Below, piece by piece: positions 1-9,411 of a DNA stretch of 64,000 nucleotides. Positions within the stretch are counted from its first letter, which is position 1; each line of letters begins with the position of its first letter. The stretch is from the NCBI RefSeq assembly GCF_001905465.1, contig NZ_LISX01000018.1:51604-115603 (forward strand), in the 5' to 3' direction. The notes beneath the pieces were generated by a model that ran no database searches, was not told the origin of the DNA, and saw only the letters and a list, made by a program, of their open reading frames with translations. A program made the position numbers and the translations under genes. This DNA comes from Kitasatospora sp. CB01950 (lineage in GTDB: Bacteria > Actinomycetota > Actinomycetes > Streptomycetales > Streptomycetaceae).

Positions 1-1186
1 ACGGGCGGCTGCGCGGAACGCGCACGGCGGGCGAGCGGCGGCTCTACTTCCCGCGCGGGACGGTCTCGCTGGCCCACGCCCGACAGGACCACGGCACCGT
101 CGTGCCCGCCGAGCTCGGCGAACCCGTCTGCGCGGTGATCGAGGCCGAACTGCTGCGACGCGGCGGCGCCGCGCAGCGGCACGACGTCGCACTGCTCGAC
201 GAGGGCCTGGCCGACCTGGTCGCGCCGTTCGCCGAGCGGGCCGCCGCCCGGACCCTGGTGAGCGTGCCGCGCGGCAGCCGCCAGCGCCTCCCGGACGGCG
301 AGCGGCTGCGGCTGTTCCTCCACTGGATGCAGCCGGAACACCTCCGGGTCGACCTCGACCTGTCGGTGGCGCTGTACGACGCGCAGTGGCGGTTCACCGG
401 GATGTGCGACTACACCAGCCTGGTGCACGGCGACCGCGCCGCGGTCCACTCGGGCGACTACGTGTCGGCGCCGCCGCCCGACGGGGCGACGGAGTTCGTC
501 GACCTGGACCTCGCCCGGCTGGCAGCGAGCGGATCGCGGTACGCCGTGATGATCGTCTTCAGCTACAACGACGTCGCGTTCGAGCAGCTGACCGATGCGT
601 TCACCGGATTCATGGACCTCGGCGCGACGCCCCCGGGCGCCCGCCACTTCCACCCCCGGGCCGTCCGGCAACGGCTGGACCTGGCCGGCGACGCCAAGGT
701 GTGCGTGCCGATGATCGTCGACCTGGCGCAACGGCGGTACACCTGGACCGACCTCAACACCGGCGCCGACGGCGGCTTCCACAGCGTCCACCGGCACCAC
801 GCCGAGGTCGGCGCGCTCAGCCGCGACGTACTCGCCCACTTCGCCCCCGAGAACCGGGCCACGCTCTGGGACGTCGCCTGCGCCCGCGCGGCAGCGGGAA
901 CGGACCAGGTCGTCGTACGCGGACGCGACGGCGGACGCGCGCGGAGGTGGCTGCGGCACGCGGACGAGAGCGTCGGAGCGTTCGCGGCCTGGCCGCCCTC
1001 ACGCAACTGCTGGCCGGGCAATGCGCGTTCATCGCCCTGGTCGACGGCGACATACCCGCGCCCGAGCAGATCTCCGGAACGCTGTACCGGCTCTACCCGG
1101 GACCGATCGACGCCGCGCCGCCAGACCTGGAACGCCTGACAGCAGGCGACCTGGTCGCCGACCTGGCCCCTCGCCCTGCGCGCTGA
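1..1186 (+). pseudogene. TerD-like/RING-family protein (MXAN_6230/SCO0854 type), 5'-truncated and frameshifted
   Basis: The reading frame is open from the window edge, so the N-terminus lies outside. Around residues 100-200 of the visible part is a TerD-like stretch (LRLFLHWMQPEHLRVDLDLS, then VALYD and FVDLDL). The rest matches my memory of the actinobacterial MXAN_6230/SCO0854 family, which fuses a TerD-like domain to a RING-like region. Near base 985 the frame breaks: the family-like text continues in another frame (LAALTQLLAGQCAFIALVDG ... LTAGDLVADL) and stops at 1186. One missing or added base explains this. It is either a real frameshift or an assembly error. Function is unknown; TerD-type domains are tied to calcium binding and stress responses. 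Confidence 0.55.
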
Positions 1187-1610
1187 GGCTCCCGAACGCG
1201 GGCCTGGCCGGCACCGGTGAGTCCGGCGCCGGCCGAACCCGCCGGCCGCGACACGGCGGGAGCTGCAACCCGCCTCCGATCGGCCTCCGGCCCGGACCTG
1301 CGGGCCGTCACGGCCGCACCGTCCGCGCGCGGTCGCGGGCCGCTTCCCCGGCGTCGTCGAGCCGGGCGCCGAACGGGCCGGGTCGGCCGGTTCCGCAGCC
1401 GCGTACTGGACTGCGGCCCCGTACCGTCCTGCCGTCGCCGGTGCGGCGCGTCACCGACGGCGACGGGCCGGCCGTTCGTCAGGGCCGTCCAGGTCTGCCG
1501 CCTGCACTCGTTCGGAGGACCCCGGTGGCGGCTTGCCCCCTCCTGTGCCCGCCCGACACGCAAGATCGTGCACTGACCACACGGAGCTCCACCGGATCAA
1601 GGAGGACGCC

Positions 1611-1772
1611 ATGAGCCCCCTCGCCATCAACAGCGCGGGTGAGGACGACAACAGCGACGACGACAGTGCCGGCTCGACGGCGGAACTGCGGGACCTGGCC
1701 CGCGATGTCGCCCGGCGGGACGACGTTCCCCAGGACCTGAGGCAGCGCGCCCAGGCGCTCACCGAGAAGTAG
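1611..1772 (+). CDS. 53-aa acidic hypothetical protein
   Basis: I chose ATG 1611 because AAGGAGG lies 5 bases upstream; the in-frame ATG further upstream has no such site. The product begins MSPLAINSAGEDDNSDDDSA and is Asp/Glu-rich at the N-terminus, with an amphipathic helical C-terminal half (ELRDLARDVARRDDVPQDLR). It has no signal peptide or membrane segment. A perfect palindrome 5 bases after the stop probably terminates it, so it looks monocistronic. I do not recognise the family. Confidence 0.6.
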   Translation: MSPLAINSAGEDDNSDDDSAGSTAELRDLARDVARRDDVPQDLRQRAQALTEK

Positions 1773-1776
1773 CGGA

Positions 1777-1796
1777 CCGGGCCGGGCCCGGCCCGG
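1777..1796 (+). terminator. palindromic terminator after the 53-aa gene
   Basis: A perfect 20-base palindrome (CCGGGCCGGG followed by its complement) starts a few bases after the stop at 1772. There is no U-tract, as is common for streptomycete terminators. Confidence 0.5.
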
Positions 1797-2029
1797 CGCC
1801 TCCGCCGGTGTCACGCGCGGTCCTGGCGCCCCACGGACCCAGGGCCGCCCCCCCTTTTTCAGGACATCCCGCTCCCCGGTGCTCGCGGCACGGGGCTCCG
1901 GCGCACGCCGCCCCGCGGGCCGCCGTGCCCGTGCCCGAGCGCACGCGCCCCGCAGCCCCGGCCCCGCTCGTTCGCCCTTCGGGCCCTTCGGCCCGCCGCC
2001 GGTTCCCCCTTTCCTGTGATGGAGCACGC

Positions 2030-3295
2030 ATGCGTGTCACCGCCCTCCGGACAGCCGCCGTCCTCCTGCTGACCGTGCCGTTGACCGGCGGCGCCGGCCA
2101 CGCGGGCGCCGCCACCGGGCCCGGCCGGCCCCCGGTCGCGGTGACGCGCTCCCCGGCGGCGGTGCCGGGGGAGTACATCGTCAGGGTGAAGCCCGCCTTC
2201 GCCCCCGAGACGGTCCTGCGGCAACTCGGCGTCCGGCCCCTGTTCACCTACGGCACCGCGCTGCGCGGCTTCGCCGCCCCGCTCACCCCGCTCCAGCTGC
2301 GGACGGCGCAGGGCCTGCCCGCCGTCGAGGCGATCGAGGAGAACGCCCGGATCAGCGTCGGCCCCCCTCCCGAACCGGACCGGCCCGCGCGGCCCGCCCG
2401 GACCTCGCAGCCCGCCCGGGATGGGCAGGCGCCGTCCACTACGGGAAGCGCCGCGCCCCGGGTGACCGTCGAGGCGGCGAGCTGGGGCCTGGACCGGATC
2501 GACCAGCGCTCGCTCCCGCTCGACGGGCTCTTCACGGTCGAGGGAACCGGCAAGGGCGTCACGGCGTACATCCTCGACACCGGCATCGAGACCGGGCACG
2601 AGGAGTTCGAAGGCCGCGCCACCGCAGAATTCGACGCCGTCGGCGACGGCCGCAACGGCCAGGACTGCCACTCGCACGGGACGCACGTGGCCGGGACCGT
2701 CGGCGGCCGGACCTACGGCGTGGCCCGCGCGGTGTCCCTGGCCGCCGTCCGGGTGCTCGACTGCCAGGGGGAGGGCTCCACGGCCGCCTCCCTCGCGGGC
2801 CTGGACTGGGTCGCCGCCCACGCCCGGCGGCCGGCGGTGCTGAACGCCTCCCTCGGCGGACCGCCCTCCGAGGCGCTCGACGCGGCCGTGGACGCGCTGG
2901 CGGACCGGGGCGTGCTGCCCGTGGTCTCGGCCGGCAACGACGCCCAGGACGCCTGCGGCTTCTCTCCCGCCCGCACGCCCAAGGCCCTCGCCGTCGGCGC
3001 GGTCAACAGACAGGACCGGCAGGCGAGTTTCAGCAACTACGGCCCCTGCCTGGCGCTGTACGCGCCGGGCGTCGCCATCGTCTCCGCCGGGCTCGGCGGC
3101 GGATCCAGCACCCTCAACGGCACGTCCATGGCCGCACCCCACGTCACCGGAGCCGTCGCCCTCGTCGAGCAGCAGACCCCGCAGGCCACCCCCCAGGACA
3201 TCCGCGCCCGACTCCTCACCGACTCCACCACCGACGTCCTCACCCGACTCGGCCCCGACTCACCCAACCGCCTCCTCTACACAGGCGGCCTGTGA
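2030..3295 (+). CDS. secreted S8 family serine protease (subtilisin/proteinase K type)
   Basis: A 421-aa secreted peptidase. ATG 2030 follows a GGAGCA site and opens a Sec signal peptide (MRVTALRTAAVLLLTVPLTG, cleaved near AGA). An I9 inhibitor propeptide follows (VPGEYIVRVK ... GFAAPL ... AIEENARI). The catalytic triad is clear: Asp183 in ILDTGIE, His216 in HSHGTHVAGT, Ser366 in NGTSMAAPHVTGA, with the oxyanion Asn in SAGNDA. The length fits the proteinase K subfamily with no extra C-terminal domain. It should hydrolyse extracellular protein after autocleavage of the propeptide. It stands alone. Confidence 0.93.
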   Translation: MRVTALRTAAVLLLTVPLTGGAGHAGAATGPGRPPVAVTRSPAAVPGEYIVRVKPAFAPETVLRQLGVRPLFTYGTALRGFAAPLTPLQLRTAQGLPAVEAIEENARISVGPPPEPDRPARPARTSQPARDGQAPSTTGSAAPRVTVEAASWGLDRIDQRSLPLDGLFTVEGTGKGVTAYILDTGIETGHEEFEGRATAEFDAVGDGRNGQDCHSHGTHVAGTVGGRTYGVARAVSLAAVRVLDCQGEGSTAASLAGLDWVAAHARRPAVLNASLGGPPSEALDAAVDALADRGVLPVVSAGNDAQDACGFSPARTPKALAVGAVNRQDRQASFSNYGPCLALYAPGVAIVSAGLGGGSSTLNGTSMAAPHVTGAVALVEQQTPQATPQDIRARLLTDSTTDVLTRLGPDSPNRLLYTGGL

Positions 3296-3981
3296 ACCGC
3301 CCCGACGCCGTCCGGACCCGGCGCCCCGACGCCCCGGCGAGGAGCGAACGAAGCGCTTCCACGCCGCCACGGGCGGCCCGCCCCCCCGGGCCACGGGGAT
3401 GCGGCCCGCACTCAACGGGCTCGCACCACCCCATGACGCGGGAGTCCCGGGCCGGTGCGAGCGGCGACGCGGCGCGGTTCGGCAAAGGGCGTGGCGACAT
3501 GGCAGACGCCACGGGCACGACAGTCCCGCCCGGATCCTGCGCGCCGCCCGCCTCGCCGCCGGCTGCACCACCGACCCGGCCGAAGACCTCGCCGCCACCG
3601 TCTGCCGCTACGGCGACGGCGCGCAGATCCTCAGCACGCCCACCGGCCACGAGTTCGTCGACCTGACGCACCGTCCGGCAAGCGGTCTCAAGGACCCGGC
3701 CGGCGCAATCGGGACGGGTCCGGCGGCCCGGCGGCGTCGCGATTCCTCGGCTACGACTGGACCGGCGACCGGGCCGTGTGTTGCTCGGCCGTCCGGTCGG
3801 GATCCGGCGGGTCGGGGCGCTGTTGCGGCGGCCGGCTCCTGTGCTCGGGCTGCGCGGCATCGGCCGGTTCGTGCTGGTGGGATGCGGGTGCCGGTGGACC
3901 TGCTGCCGCTGGAAGGTTGCTGCGGAGGGGTGGTGGCGGGGTGTGCCCCGGGGGCCGGGGCACACCTGCGGGAGTCCGGCG
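3296..3981. other. region without a convincing gene
   Basis: A 686-base stretch between the protease and a convergent secreted-protein gene. A short patch near 3515-3670 reads plausibly on the plus strand (RILRAARLAAGCTTDPAEDL ... GHEFVDLTHRP) with coding-like third positions, but it lacks a start or a full frame. It may be a gene remnant. Nothing else is supported. Confidence 0.4.
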
Positions 3982-4425
3982 TCAGCAGGCCACCACGGTG
4001 GAGACGGTGGCGGTCGAGGTGGGCCAGCCGGGCTGGGCCACCGAGAAGGTGGTGCTGACGGTGGCGCCGCACGGGGCGCTGGAGAAGACGCTGCCGACCT
4101 GGTTCGAGCCGGCCTGGACGATGACGGCCGGGTGGACGGGGGCGAGGGGGGCGCTGCCGACGACCGTGCCGGAGACGGTGAAGCCGAGGGGCCGGGGCTC
4201 CCAGGACGGGTCGCCGGGCGTGGCCACCCCGTAGAAGCGGACCTGGTTGCCGGTCACCTCGACGCAGGCCCGGGTCAGCAGCGGACCGGGCGCGCCAGGG
4301 GTGCCGCAGGTCACGACGGCGCCGACCGGTCCGGCCGGGCCGACCGGCGCGGCGGCGGCCCCCTGGACGGTGGCCAGGGTGGTTATGGCCGCGGCGGTGG
4401 CGACGGCGATGACGGTGGTCTTCAT
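3982..4425 (-). CDS. small secreted protein, 147 aa
   Basis: ATG at 4425 follows GAGGAGAG. The N-terminus MKTTVIAVATAAAITTLATV then QGAAAAP is a Sec signal peptide. The mature part is about 120 aa with four Cys (VVTCGTPG, TRACVE, SAPCGA and a terminal VVAC), probably two disulfides, and much Ser, Thr and Val as in an extracellular beta-sandwich. I do not recognise a family. The next gene downstream on the same strand is another small secreted protein, but the spacing suggests separate transcription. Confidence 0.8.
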   Translation of the reverse strand: MKTTVIAVATAAAITTLATVQGAAAAPVGPAGPVGAVVTCGTPGAPGPLLTRACVEVTGNQVRFYGVATPGDPSWEPRPLGFTVSGTVVGSAPLAPVHPAVIVQAGSNQVGSVFSSAPCGATVSTTFSVAQPGWPTSTATVSTVVAC

Positions 4426-4684
4426 GGGTGTCTCTCCTCGGGGTGCAGGGATGGGACGATGGGCGGAATGTGAAATGTCACATTCCGCTGGCGTCAGCAT
4501 GGCAGTCCCCCGCACCCCGGGGTGCGGCATCCGGGAAGAAAGCGGTCCTTCGCGGGTATCGGCCACCGAATGACCGGAATGGCCTGTCGGTGATCGCACA
4601 AACCCCTGGCCCGGCCCGCCCGGGCGGCCGAACTCCCCACCGGGAAAGCAGGGTTCGGCGCCGACGGGTGCGGGGTGCGTCCGC

Positions 4685-5110
4685 CTACAGGCTGGGCCGT
4701 GAGAGGACAGCGCTGTACAGGTCGGTGCCCCACTGCAGCAAGCCGTCGAGTTGGCGAACGGTCGTCCCGGCCAGGCACGTCGGCCTGAGGAAGAACGTCT
4801 GATTGTTGGGGAGGCCGACCCTCACGGCCCCCGAACCCCCTTCGGCCAGGGTGCTCGAGACAACTGTGAATGTGCCACTTGCGAGGTCGGTCACGACCGA
4901 CCCGTCGCCGTTGAAGGTGACTTCCGCCGGAATCGACTGGGTGTCACTCGAAGATGTGGCAACCGTGAATTTGGCGCCGGTGTAGTCGGCGCCGTTGTTA
5001 CCGCAGCCGGCTGTTGCGGCCTGTGCAGGTGCAGCGGTTGCAAGCAGTCCGGCGGTAGCCGCGGCGGCCACGAGAAGGCCGACCGGGCGGGCCTTGGGGC
5101 GAAGGGACAT
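4685..5110 (-). CDS. small secreted protein, 141 aa
   Basis: The start codon at 5110 has AGGAAG upstream. A Sec signal (RPVGLLVAAAATAGLLATAA, cleaved after AQA) precedes a mature domain of about 110 aa with two Cys (AGCGNN and RPTCLAG). Text such as AKFTVATSSSDTQSIPAEVT suggests an all-beta fold. It is a typical streptomycete secreted protein of unknown function. The product resembles the upstream secreted protein in size and layout, but I see no sequence similarity. Confidence 0.75.
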   Translation of the reverse strand: MSLRPKARPVGLLVAAAATAGLLATAAPAQAATAGCGNNGADYTGAKFTVATSSSDTQSIPAEVTFNGDGSVVTDLASGTFTVVSSTLAEGGSGAVRVGLPNNQTFFLRPTCLAGTTVRQLDGLLQWGTDLYSAVLSRPSL

Positions 5111-5469
5111 CTGATACTTCCTTGCCTCTTGTCAGCAACTCCTTGTTGCCTTCTGCGGCCATGAGAGCAGTCGGGTTCCCGGGTCTCATGTCGAGCGGCG
5201 CGGACGGAGGACAGGGGGCATTCCGGAGGGCGTCGGAGAGAGGGGCCGTTCCGCGAGCGCGCCGCCCAGCAGGGCAGGAACGCCGACGAGGTCATCGCCC
5301 ACCTGACGCGAAACCGCCCGGGGACCTGGGGCGATGGACGGTCGCAGCGAGCGGAGCTGCCCGGCCACGGCCCTCTCCCCTTTGCGGCGGTCGCCCGGGG
5401 CGGGTCCGGATGTGGAGGGGGTGCGGTTCGAGTGATCCGCGGCCCTGGTGGACGGCGGTGCTGTTCGGG
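5111..5469. other. region without a convincing gene
   Basis: 359 bases between two minus-strand genes. Long antisense frames cross it, but their composition is not coding-like. I see no RNA gene or clear regulatory site. Confidence 0.4.
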
Positions 5470-6753
5470 TCAGGCGAGGGTGTTCTTGTAGATGCGGCCG
5501 TCCTTGATGATCACGACGAGGTTCTTGTCCGGGTTGGCGAGCACGGTGAGGTTCTGGACGGGGTCGCCTTCGACGAGGAGGACGTCGGCCCAGGCGCCCT
5601 CGGTGATCCGGCCGAGAGGGGCCGCCTTGTAGGGGTCGCGCTCGCCGGCGAGCCGGAAGAGTTCGGCGTTTCCGGATGTGGCGATCCTCAGCGCCTCGAC
5701 GGGCTTGAAGCCGAAGTGGGTGGACAGCCGGGTGAGCATCTCGTTCTGCAGTCCGGACTTCTCCGGTTCGAGCAGCAGGTCGGTGCCGAAGGCGATGTTC
5801 GCGCCCTGCTCCCGCGCCCACGCGAAGGAGTTCGCGACGCCCTCGCAGACCTGCTTGTTCTTCTCGGTGTTCTCCGGGTTGGGGTACTCGTGGTCGTTTT
5901 CGAGGAAGGGCTGGGTGCTCAGCCACACCCCGCTGTCGGCCATCAGCTTGACGGTCTCGGGACCGGCGATCAGGTGGCCGTGCTCGATCGACTTGATCCC
6001 GGCGGCGATCGCGCGGCGGACGCCCTCGTCGTTGTAGACGTGCGCGGCCACGTAGGTGCCCCAGTCCGTGGCGGCCTCGACCGCGGCCCTGAGTTCGTCC
6101 GGCGTGTACTGCAGCACGTCCAGCGGGTCGTAGGCGGAGGCGACCCCGCCGCCCGCCATGACCTTGATCTGGGAGGCCCCCTTCTTCAGCTGCTCGCGCA
6201 CGGCCGCGAGCACCTGGTCGCGGCCGTCGGCGACGCGCAGGAAGCCGATCTGCTCGGCGCGGGCGTGCGCGCCGCAGGAGAAGGTGTTCGCGTTCTCGTA
6301 GACGTCGGAGAAGTCGCCGTGCCCGGAGGTCTGGGAGATCGCGGCCTGGCTGGGGTAGATGCGCGGGCCGGGGAACGTTCCCGCGTCCAGGACCTGCCGC
6401 AGCGGGGCGACGTCGCCGGCCATGTCCCGGACGGTGGTGAAGCCGCGCATGAGCATCTGTTCGGCCGCGGCGAGCGCGGTGTAGTAGCCCGTGCCGGTGG
6501 CGCCGGTGGTCAGGCCCGCGAGGGAGGTCCCGGTCGCGAAGAGGTGGACGTGCGCGTCGGTCAGGCCGGGGATGAGCATCCGCTCGCCGCCCTCGATGAC
6601 GACGGTCCCCTCCGGCGGGTTCCGGGTGCCGATCGCGGCGATCCTTCGGTCCTGGATGAGTACCGACGTCGGCGGGGTCGGCCCGGAGCGTACGGCGTCG
6701 AAGACACGTACGTTGTTGATCAGGATCGGCGCAGGGGGCTGCTGGAGGGTCAC
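5470..6753 (-). CDS. amidohydrolase-family metal-dependent hydrolase (imidazolonepropionase-like)
   Basis: A 427-aa cytoplasmic metal hydrolase with the TIM-barrel motifs in order: DAHVHLF (metal His pair), the likely carbamylated Lys in IKVMAGGG, AHVYND, SIEHGHLI, and FGTDLLLEPE (catalytic Asp). A beta-sandwich closes it at both ends (INNVRVFDAV, then DVLLVEGDPVQNLTVLANPD). These match the Xaa-Pro dipeptidase/imidazolonepropionase-like amidohydrolases; the substrate cannot be read from sequence. There is no signal peptide. It stands alone. Confidence 0.88.
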   Translation of the reverse strand: MTLQQPPAPILINNVRVFDAVRSGPTPPTSVLIQDRRIAAIGTRNPPEGTVVIEGGERMLIPGLTDAHVHLFATGTSLAGLTTGATGTGYYTALAAAEQMLMRGFTTVRDMAGDVAPLRQVLDAGTFPGPRIYPSQAAISQTSGHGDFSDVYENANTFSCGAHARAEQIGFLRVADGRDQVLAAVREQLKKGASQIKVMAGGGVASAYDPLDVLQYTPDELRAAVEAATDWGTYVAAHVYNDEGVRRAIAAGIKSIEHGHLIAGPETVKLMADSGVWLSTQPFLENDHEYPNPENTEKNKQVCEGVANSFAWAREQGANIAFGTDLLLEPEKSGLQNEMLTRLSTHFGFKPVEALRIATSGNAELFRLAGERDPYKAAPLGRITEGAWADVLLVEGDPVQNLTVLANPDKNLVVIIKDGRIYKNTLA

Positions 6754-7293
6754 GGTCTTCCTCTCGTGGCGGGACGGTACGAGCCGACGGGACTCACCGG
6801 GGGGACCCCTGCCCTGCCCTCCCGAGAGCGGGCAGGGGGTCCGGAGCCGGCACGTACCGCTCCTCTCGGCCCGGTTGCGCGGGGAAGCGCCGGCGAGGTC
6901 CGGCGTAGAACACCCAAGGCCTGATCAGCGGCCATGACGTCCTCCCGCAGGACCGGTCGCCGACACCGTGGCCCGCTCGACTGCACACGCTAGCTTCGAA
7001 GTCGTCGGCACCTGAGGCAGGCGAGGTGGATCCCCGGCACAGGATCACCCGATGTTGTGAACCTTGCCTAGCCGCCCCGCCACTGCGGGAGCGGCTGCGC
7101 GCCCGTGCGCAGGCCGCGGCAGTCGCGTCACCGTCATCGTCCGGCGCGGTAGAGGGGCCGCCCGTTCCGGTGTCGCGCCGAGGCCGGCCGCCCGCACCGT
7201 CCGCCGGGCGGAGCGGGCCGACCCGACCGGCCGCCCGGTCCGGCGCGGCGGCGGTGCTCGGGGCAGGAGCTGAGGCGCCAGCCCACCCGTGGC
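6754..7293. other. intergenic region with one inverted repeat
   Basis: About 540 bases without a supported gene. An imperfect 12-bp inverted repeat (GGACCCCTGCCC and its complement with one extra G) lies at 6803-6842, upstream of the amidohydrolase start, and could form a leader hairpin. Confidence 0.35.
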
Positions 7294-7749
7294 ATGTCCG
7301 CCGTCGCCGCCCTGGTGCCGCACGTCGGCGAACGCGGCATCACCCTCTCGCCGTCCCGGGTCCACCGGCCGGTCTCCGGCGCCCCCGAACGCCTCTGCCT
7401 TCCTGTGCCGGCCGCCCTGTGCGACGTCCGGGACTGCACGCCGTCCGGCCTGATCGCCACGGCCGCCGAGAACCTCTCCGCCCGCCGAGCCGTCGGCGCG
7501 GACGCCCCGCCCGATCCGAGTGCCCGCCGCCCCGAGCGGGTCCGGCTCACCGGGAACCGACCGGGGGGCGCCGTCCGGCCCGGTATCCGCTGCCGGCAGG
7601 CCGAGCCCGCCGGCCGCCGCTTCGAGGGCCCGATCTGCCGCAGCTGTGCCGGCAAGGACGTGCGAACCCGCGGCCGGTGCCCAGGCAGGGTGCGGGACCG
7701 GGCGCCTGCTGCCCGGGAGCGACGAGCACGGGGTGGCCGTCCGCCGTGA
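7294..7749 (+). CDS. hypothetical protein, 151 aa, possible C-terminal zinc ribbon
   Basis: Third positions are strongly G/C through most of this frame, which supports coding. The C-terminal half has Cys pairs (IRCRQAE ... PICRSCAGKD ... GRCPG) resembling a small zinc ribbon. There is no good ribosome site before ATG 7294, and the last 20 residues are Arg-rich and may be read-through, so the gene may be a remnant. I do not recognise the family. Confidence 0.35.
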   Translation: MSAVAALVPHVGERGITLSPSRVHRPVSGAPERLCLPVPAALCDVRDCTPSGLIATAAENLSARRAVGADAPPDPSARRPERVRLTGNRPGGAVRPGIRCRQAEPAGRRFEGPICRSCAGKDVRTRGRCPGRVRDRAPAARERRARGGRPP

Positions 7750-7795
7750 CCGCGCCGGCCTTGAACGGGACTTCTCCCGTGCCCGGTGGGGTGGG

Positions 7796-8215
7796 TCAGC
7801 CCGCTGCCCCCGCCGCCGGCCGGACGGCGACCGCGTCGATCTCGAAGAGCATCCCCGGCAGGGCGAGCGAGGCGACCCCGATGAGCGTCTGTGCGGGCAG
7901 CCGGTCGCCCCAGGCCCCGGCCAGGGCCTTGCCGAGGACGGCCAGCTTCTCCGGGTCGTGGTCGACGATGTACGAGCCGAGCCGGACCACGTGCTCGAAG
8001 CCGAGGCCGACCCCGGCGAGCGCGGTGCGCAGGTTGGCGAGGGCGAGCTCCGCCTGGGCGGCGAAGTCGCCGGGCACGACCCGACCGCCGGCGTCGGAGG
8101 CGTACTGGCCGCCGATGAACACCGGTTCGCCGGGCGCGGAGGCGGCGTGGCTGTAGCCGAACGGCGTCGGGTCGTGCAGGCCGGGCGGGTTGGTGATGGT
8201 GCGGGTGTCGGTCAC
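7796..8215 (-). CDS. RidA/YjgF family protein
   Basis: GTG 8215 with AGGGAAGG upstream gives 139 aa, the normal RidA length. Family text is visible: FGYSHAASAPGEPVFIGGQY, DFAAQAELALANLRTALAGV, and the C-terminal MLFEIDAVAVRP. RidA members form trimers that hydrolyse reactive enamine/imine intermediates. The usual catalytic Arg before the EI strand is not obvious here, so it may belong to a Rid subgroup with another role. It lies 44 bases after the cupin gene on the same strand, probably one transcript controlled by the divergent MarR regulator. Confidence 0.85.
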   Translation of the reverse strand: MTDTRTITNPPGLHDPTPFGYSHAASAPGEPVFIGGQYASDAGGRVVPGDFAAQAELALANLRTALAGVGLGFEHVVRLGSYIVDHDPEKLAVLGKALAGAWGDRLPAQTLIGVASLALPGMLFEIDAVAVRPAAGAAG

Positions 8216-8259
8216 GGGGTTCCTTCCCTGGTGTCGGGCCGGGTTCGGTGCCGGGCGGT

Positions 8260-8766
8260 CTACGGCTCGGACCGGGCGGCTTCCTCCCGGGCGTCGCGCC
8301 AACTCGGCGACTCCAGGAAGTGGTTGTCGAAGAGGTCCTGCTTGGCGAGCAGTTCCTCGACCGTCGCCTCGCCCGCGCGGATCCGCTCCAGCAGGCGGAA
8401 GTAGTCGAAGCGCTCCACCCCGGGGGTGATCACGATCAGCAGGTCCGCCCCGGAGTCCGGCGCCGCCGCGAAGGCGTGCGGCAGATGGGGCGGCACCACC
8501 ACGAGGTCGCCGCTCCGGGCGGTGACCACCTCGTTCCCGACCAGCACCTGGGCCGAGCCGTCGACGACGAAGAACAGCTCCGAGGAGCCCCCGTGGTAGT
8601 GCGGAGTGGCGCCGTCCTTGCCGCGCCCCAGCGTGACGCGCAGGGTGCTCAGGGCGCCGCCGGTGGCGCTGGAGTCCGCGAGCAGCCGCCCCTTGCCGCC
8701 GAGCATTCCGACGGTCTCGGCTTCGTCGCCCCGCACCACCACGGCTTCCGGTCCGATCGACGTCAT
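8260..8766 (-). CDS. cupin-domain protein
   Basis: A 168-aa single-cupin protein. Cupin motif 1 reads TPHYHGGSSELFFVVDG (two His and Glu as metal ligands) and motif 2 reads GDLVVVPPHLPHAF. The helical C-terminus (FDYFRLLERIRAGEATVEEL) is typical of streptomycete quercetinase-like cupins with no assigned substrate. It is first gene of a cupin-RidA operon and divergent from a MarR gene, suggesting response to a small aromatic or oxidised compound. Confidence 0.88.
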   Translation of the reverse strand: MTSIGPEAVVVRGDEAETVGMLGGKGRLLADSSATGGALSTLRVTLGRGKDGATPHYHGGSSELFFVVDGSAQVLVGNEVVTARSGDLVVVPPHLPHAFAAAPDSGADLLIVITPGVERFDYFRLLERIRAGEATVEELLAKQDLFDNHFLESPSWRDAREEAARSEP

Positions 8767-8790
8767 TGGCCTCTCCCCACAGCGAGCTCC

Positions 8791-8827
8791 GATAGTTCCA
8801 TGGCTGATAGTACTACGTCTAACTATC
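8791..8827. promoter_or_regulatory. probable MarR operator between cupin and marR
   Basis: The 83-base divergent spacer has GATAGT at 8791 and 8806 and the inverse ACTATC at 8822, so 8806-8827 is GATAGT-N10-ACTATC. It is a rare AT-rich patch. This is the position and form of an autoregulated MarR site controlling both directions. Confidence 0.6.
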
Positions 8828-8849
8828 TCCCATCGAATAATATGTCCCC

Positions 8850-9353
8850 ATGGATCACGTGGACGTCATGCTCGACCAGTGGAGCCGGGAGCGCCCGGAC
8901 CTCGACCTGGCGGCGGTCGGCACCGTCGGCCGCCTCGGCCGCTTCGCGCTGCTCGCGGGCCGGGCCGTCGAAGAGGTGTTCAAGCAACACGGCCTCCGGC
9001 GCGGCGAGTTCGACGTTCTCGCCACCCTGCGCCGCTCCGGCGCGCCGTACGAACTGATGCCCTCCGAACTCGCCGCGCTGCTGCTGATGTCGCGGGCCGG
9101 CATGACCAGCCGGACCGACCGGCTGGAATCGGCGGGCCTGGTGGAACGCCGCACCGACCCGGCGGACCGGCGCAGCGTCCGCATCGCCCTCACCGCGGCC
9201 GGACGCGCCCTCGTGGACGCCGCCTTCACCGACCACGCGGCCAACGAGACCGCGCTGCTCTCCGCCCTCTCGGGCGAGGAACGGGCCACCCTGGACGGGC
9301 TCCTGCGCAAACTGCTCGCCGACGTCGAGGGCGCGCAGAGCCCAGCGCCCTGA
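8850..9353 (+). CDS. MarR-family transcriptional regulator
   Basis: A 167-aa winged-helix regulator. The recognition region LAALLLMSRAGMTSRTDRLE and the wing VERRTDPADRRSVRIALTAA are textbook MarR, flanked by dimerisation helices. The preceding helix RRGEFDVLATLRRSG is also typical. It is divergent from the cupin-RidA operon with an inverted repeat between them, so it most likely represses that operon and itself until a ligand binds. Confidence 0.92.
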   Translation: MDHVDVMLDQWSRERPDLDLAAVGTVGRLGRFALLAGRAVEEVFKQHGLRRGEFDVLATLRRSGAPYELMPSELAALLLMSRAGMTSRTDRLESAGLVERRTDPADRRSVRIALTAAGRALVDAAFTDHAANETALLSALSGEERATLDGLLRKLLADVEGAQSPAP

Positions 9354-9411
9354 CGGCCCCGCCCGACGCCCCCGCCCGAGGTCCAGCCACCCGCGACCGC
9401 TCCGGAACGCC

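Noticed and set aside
1808..2029. N-terminal extension of the subtilase
   Set aside because: The upstream in-frame text is Pro/Arg-rich; the start at 2030 has a ribosome site and a signal peptide.
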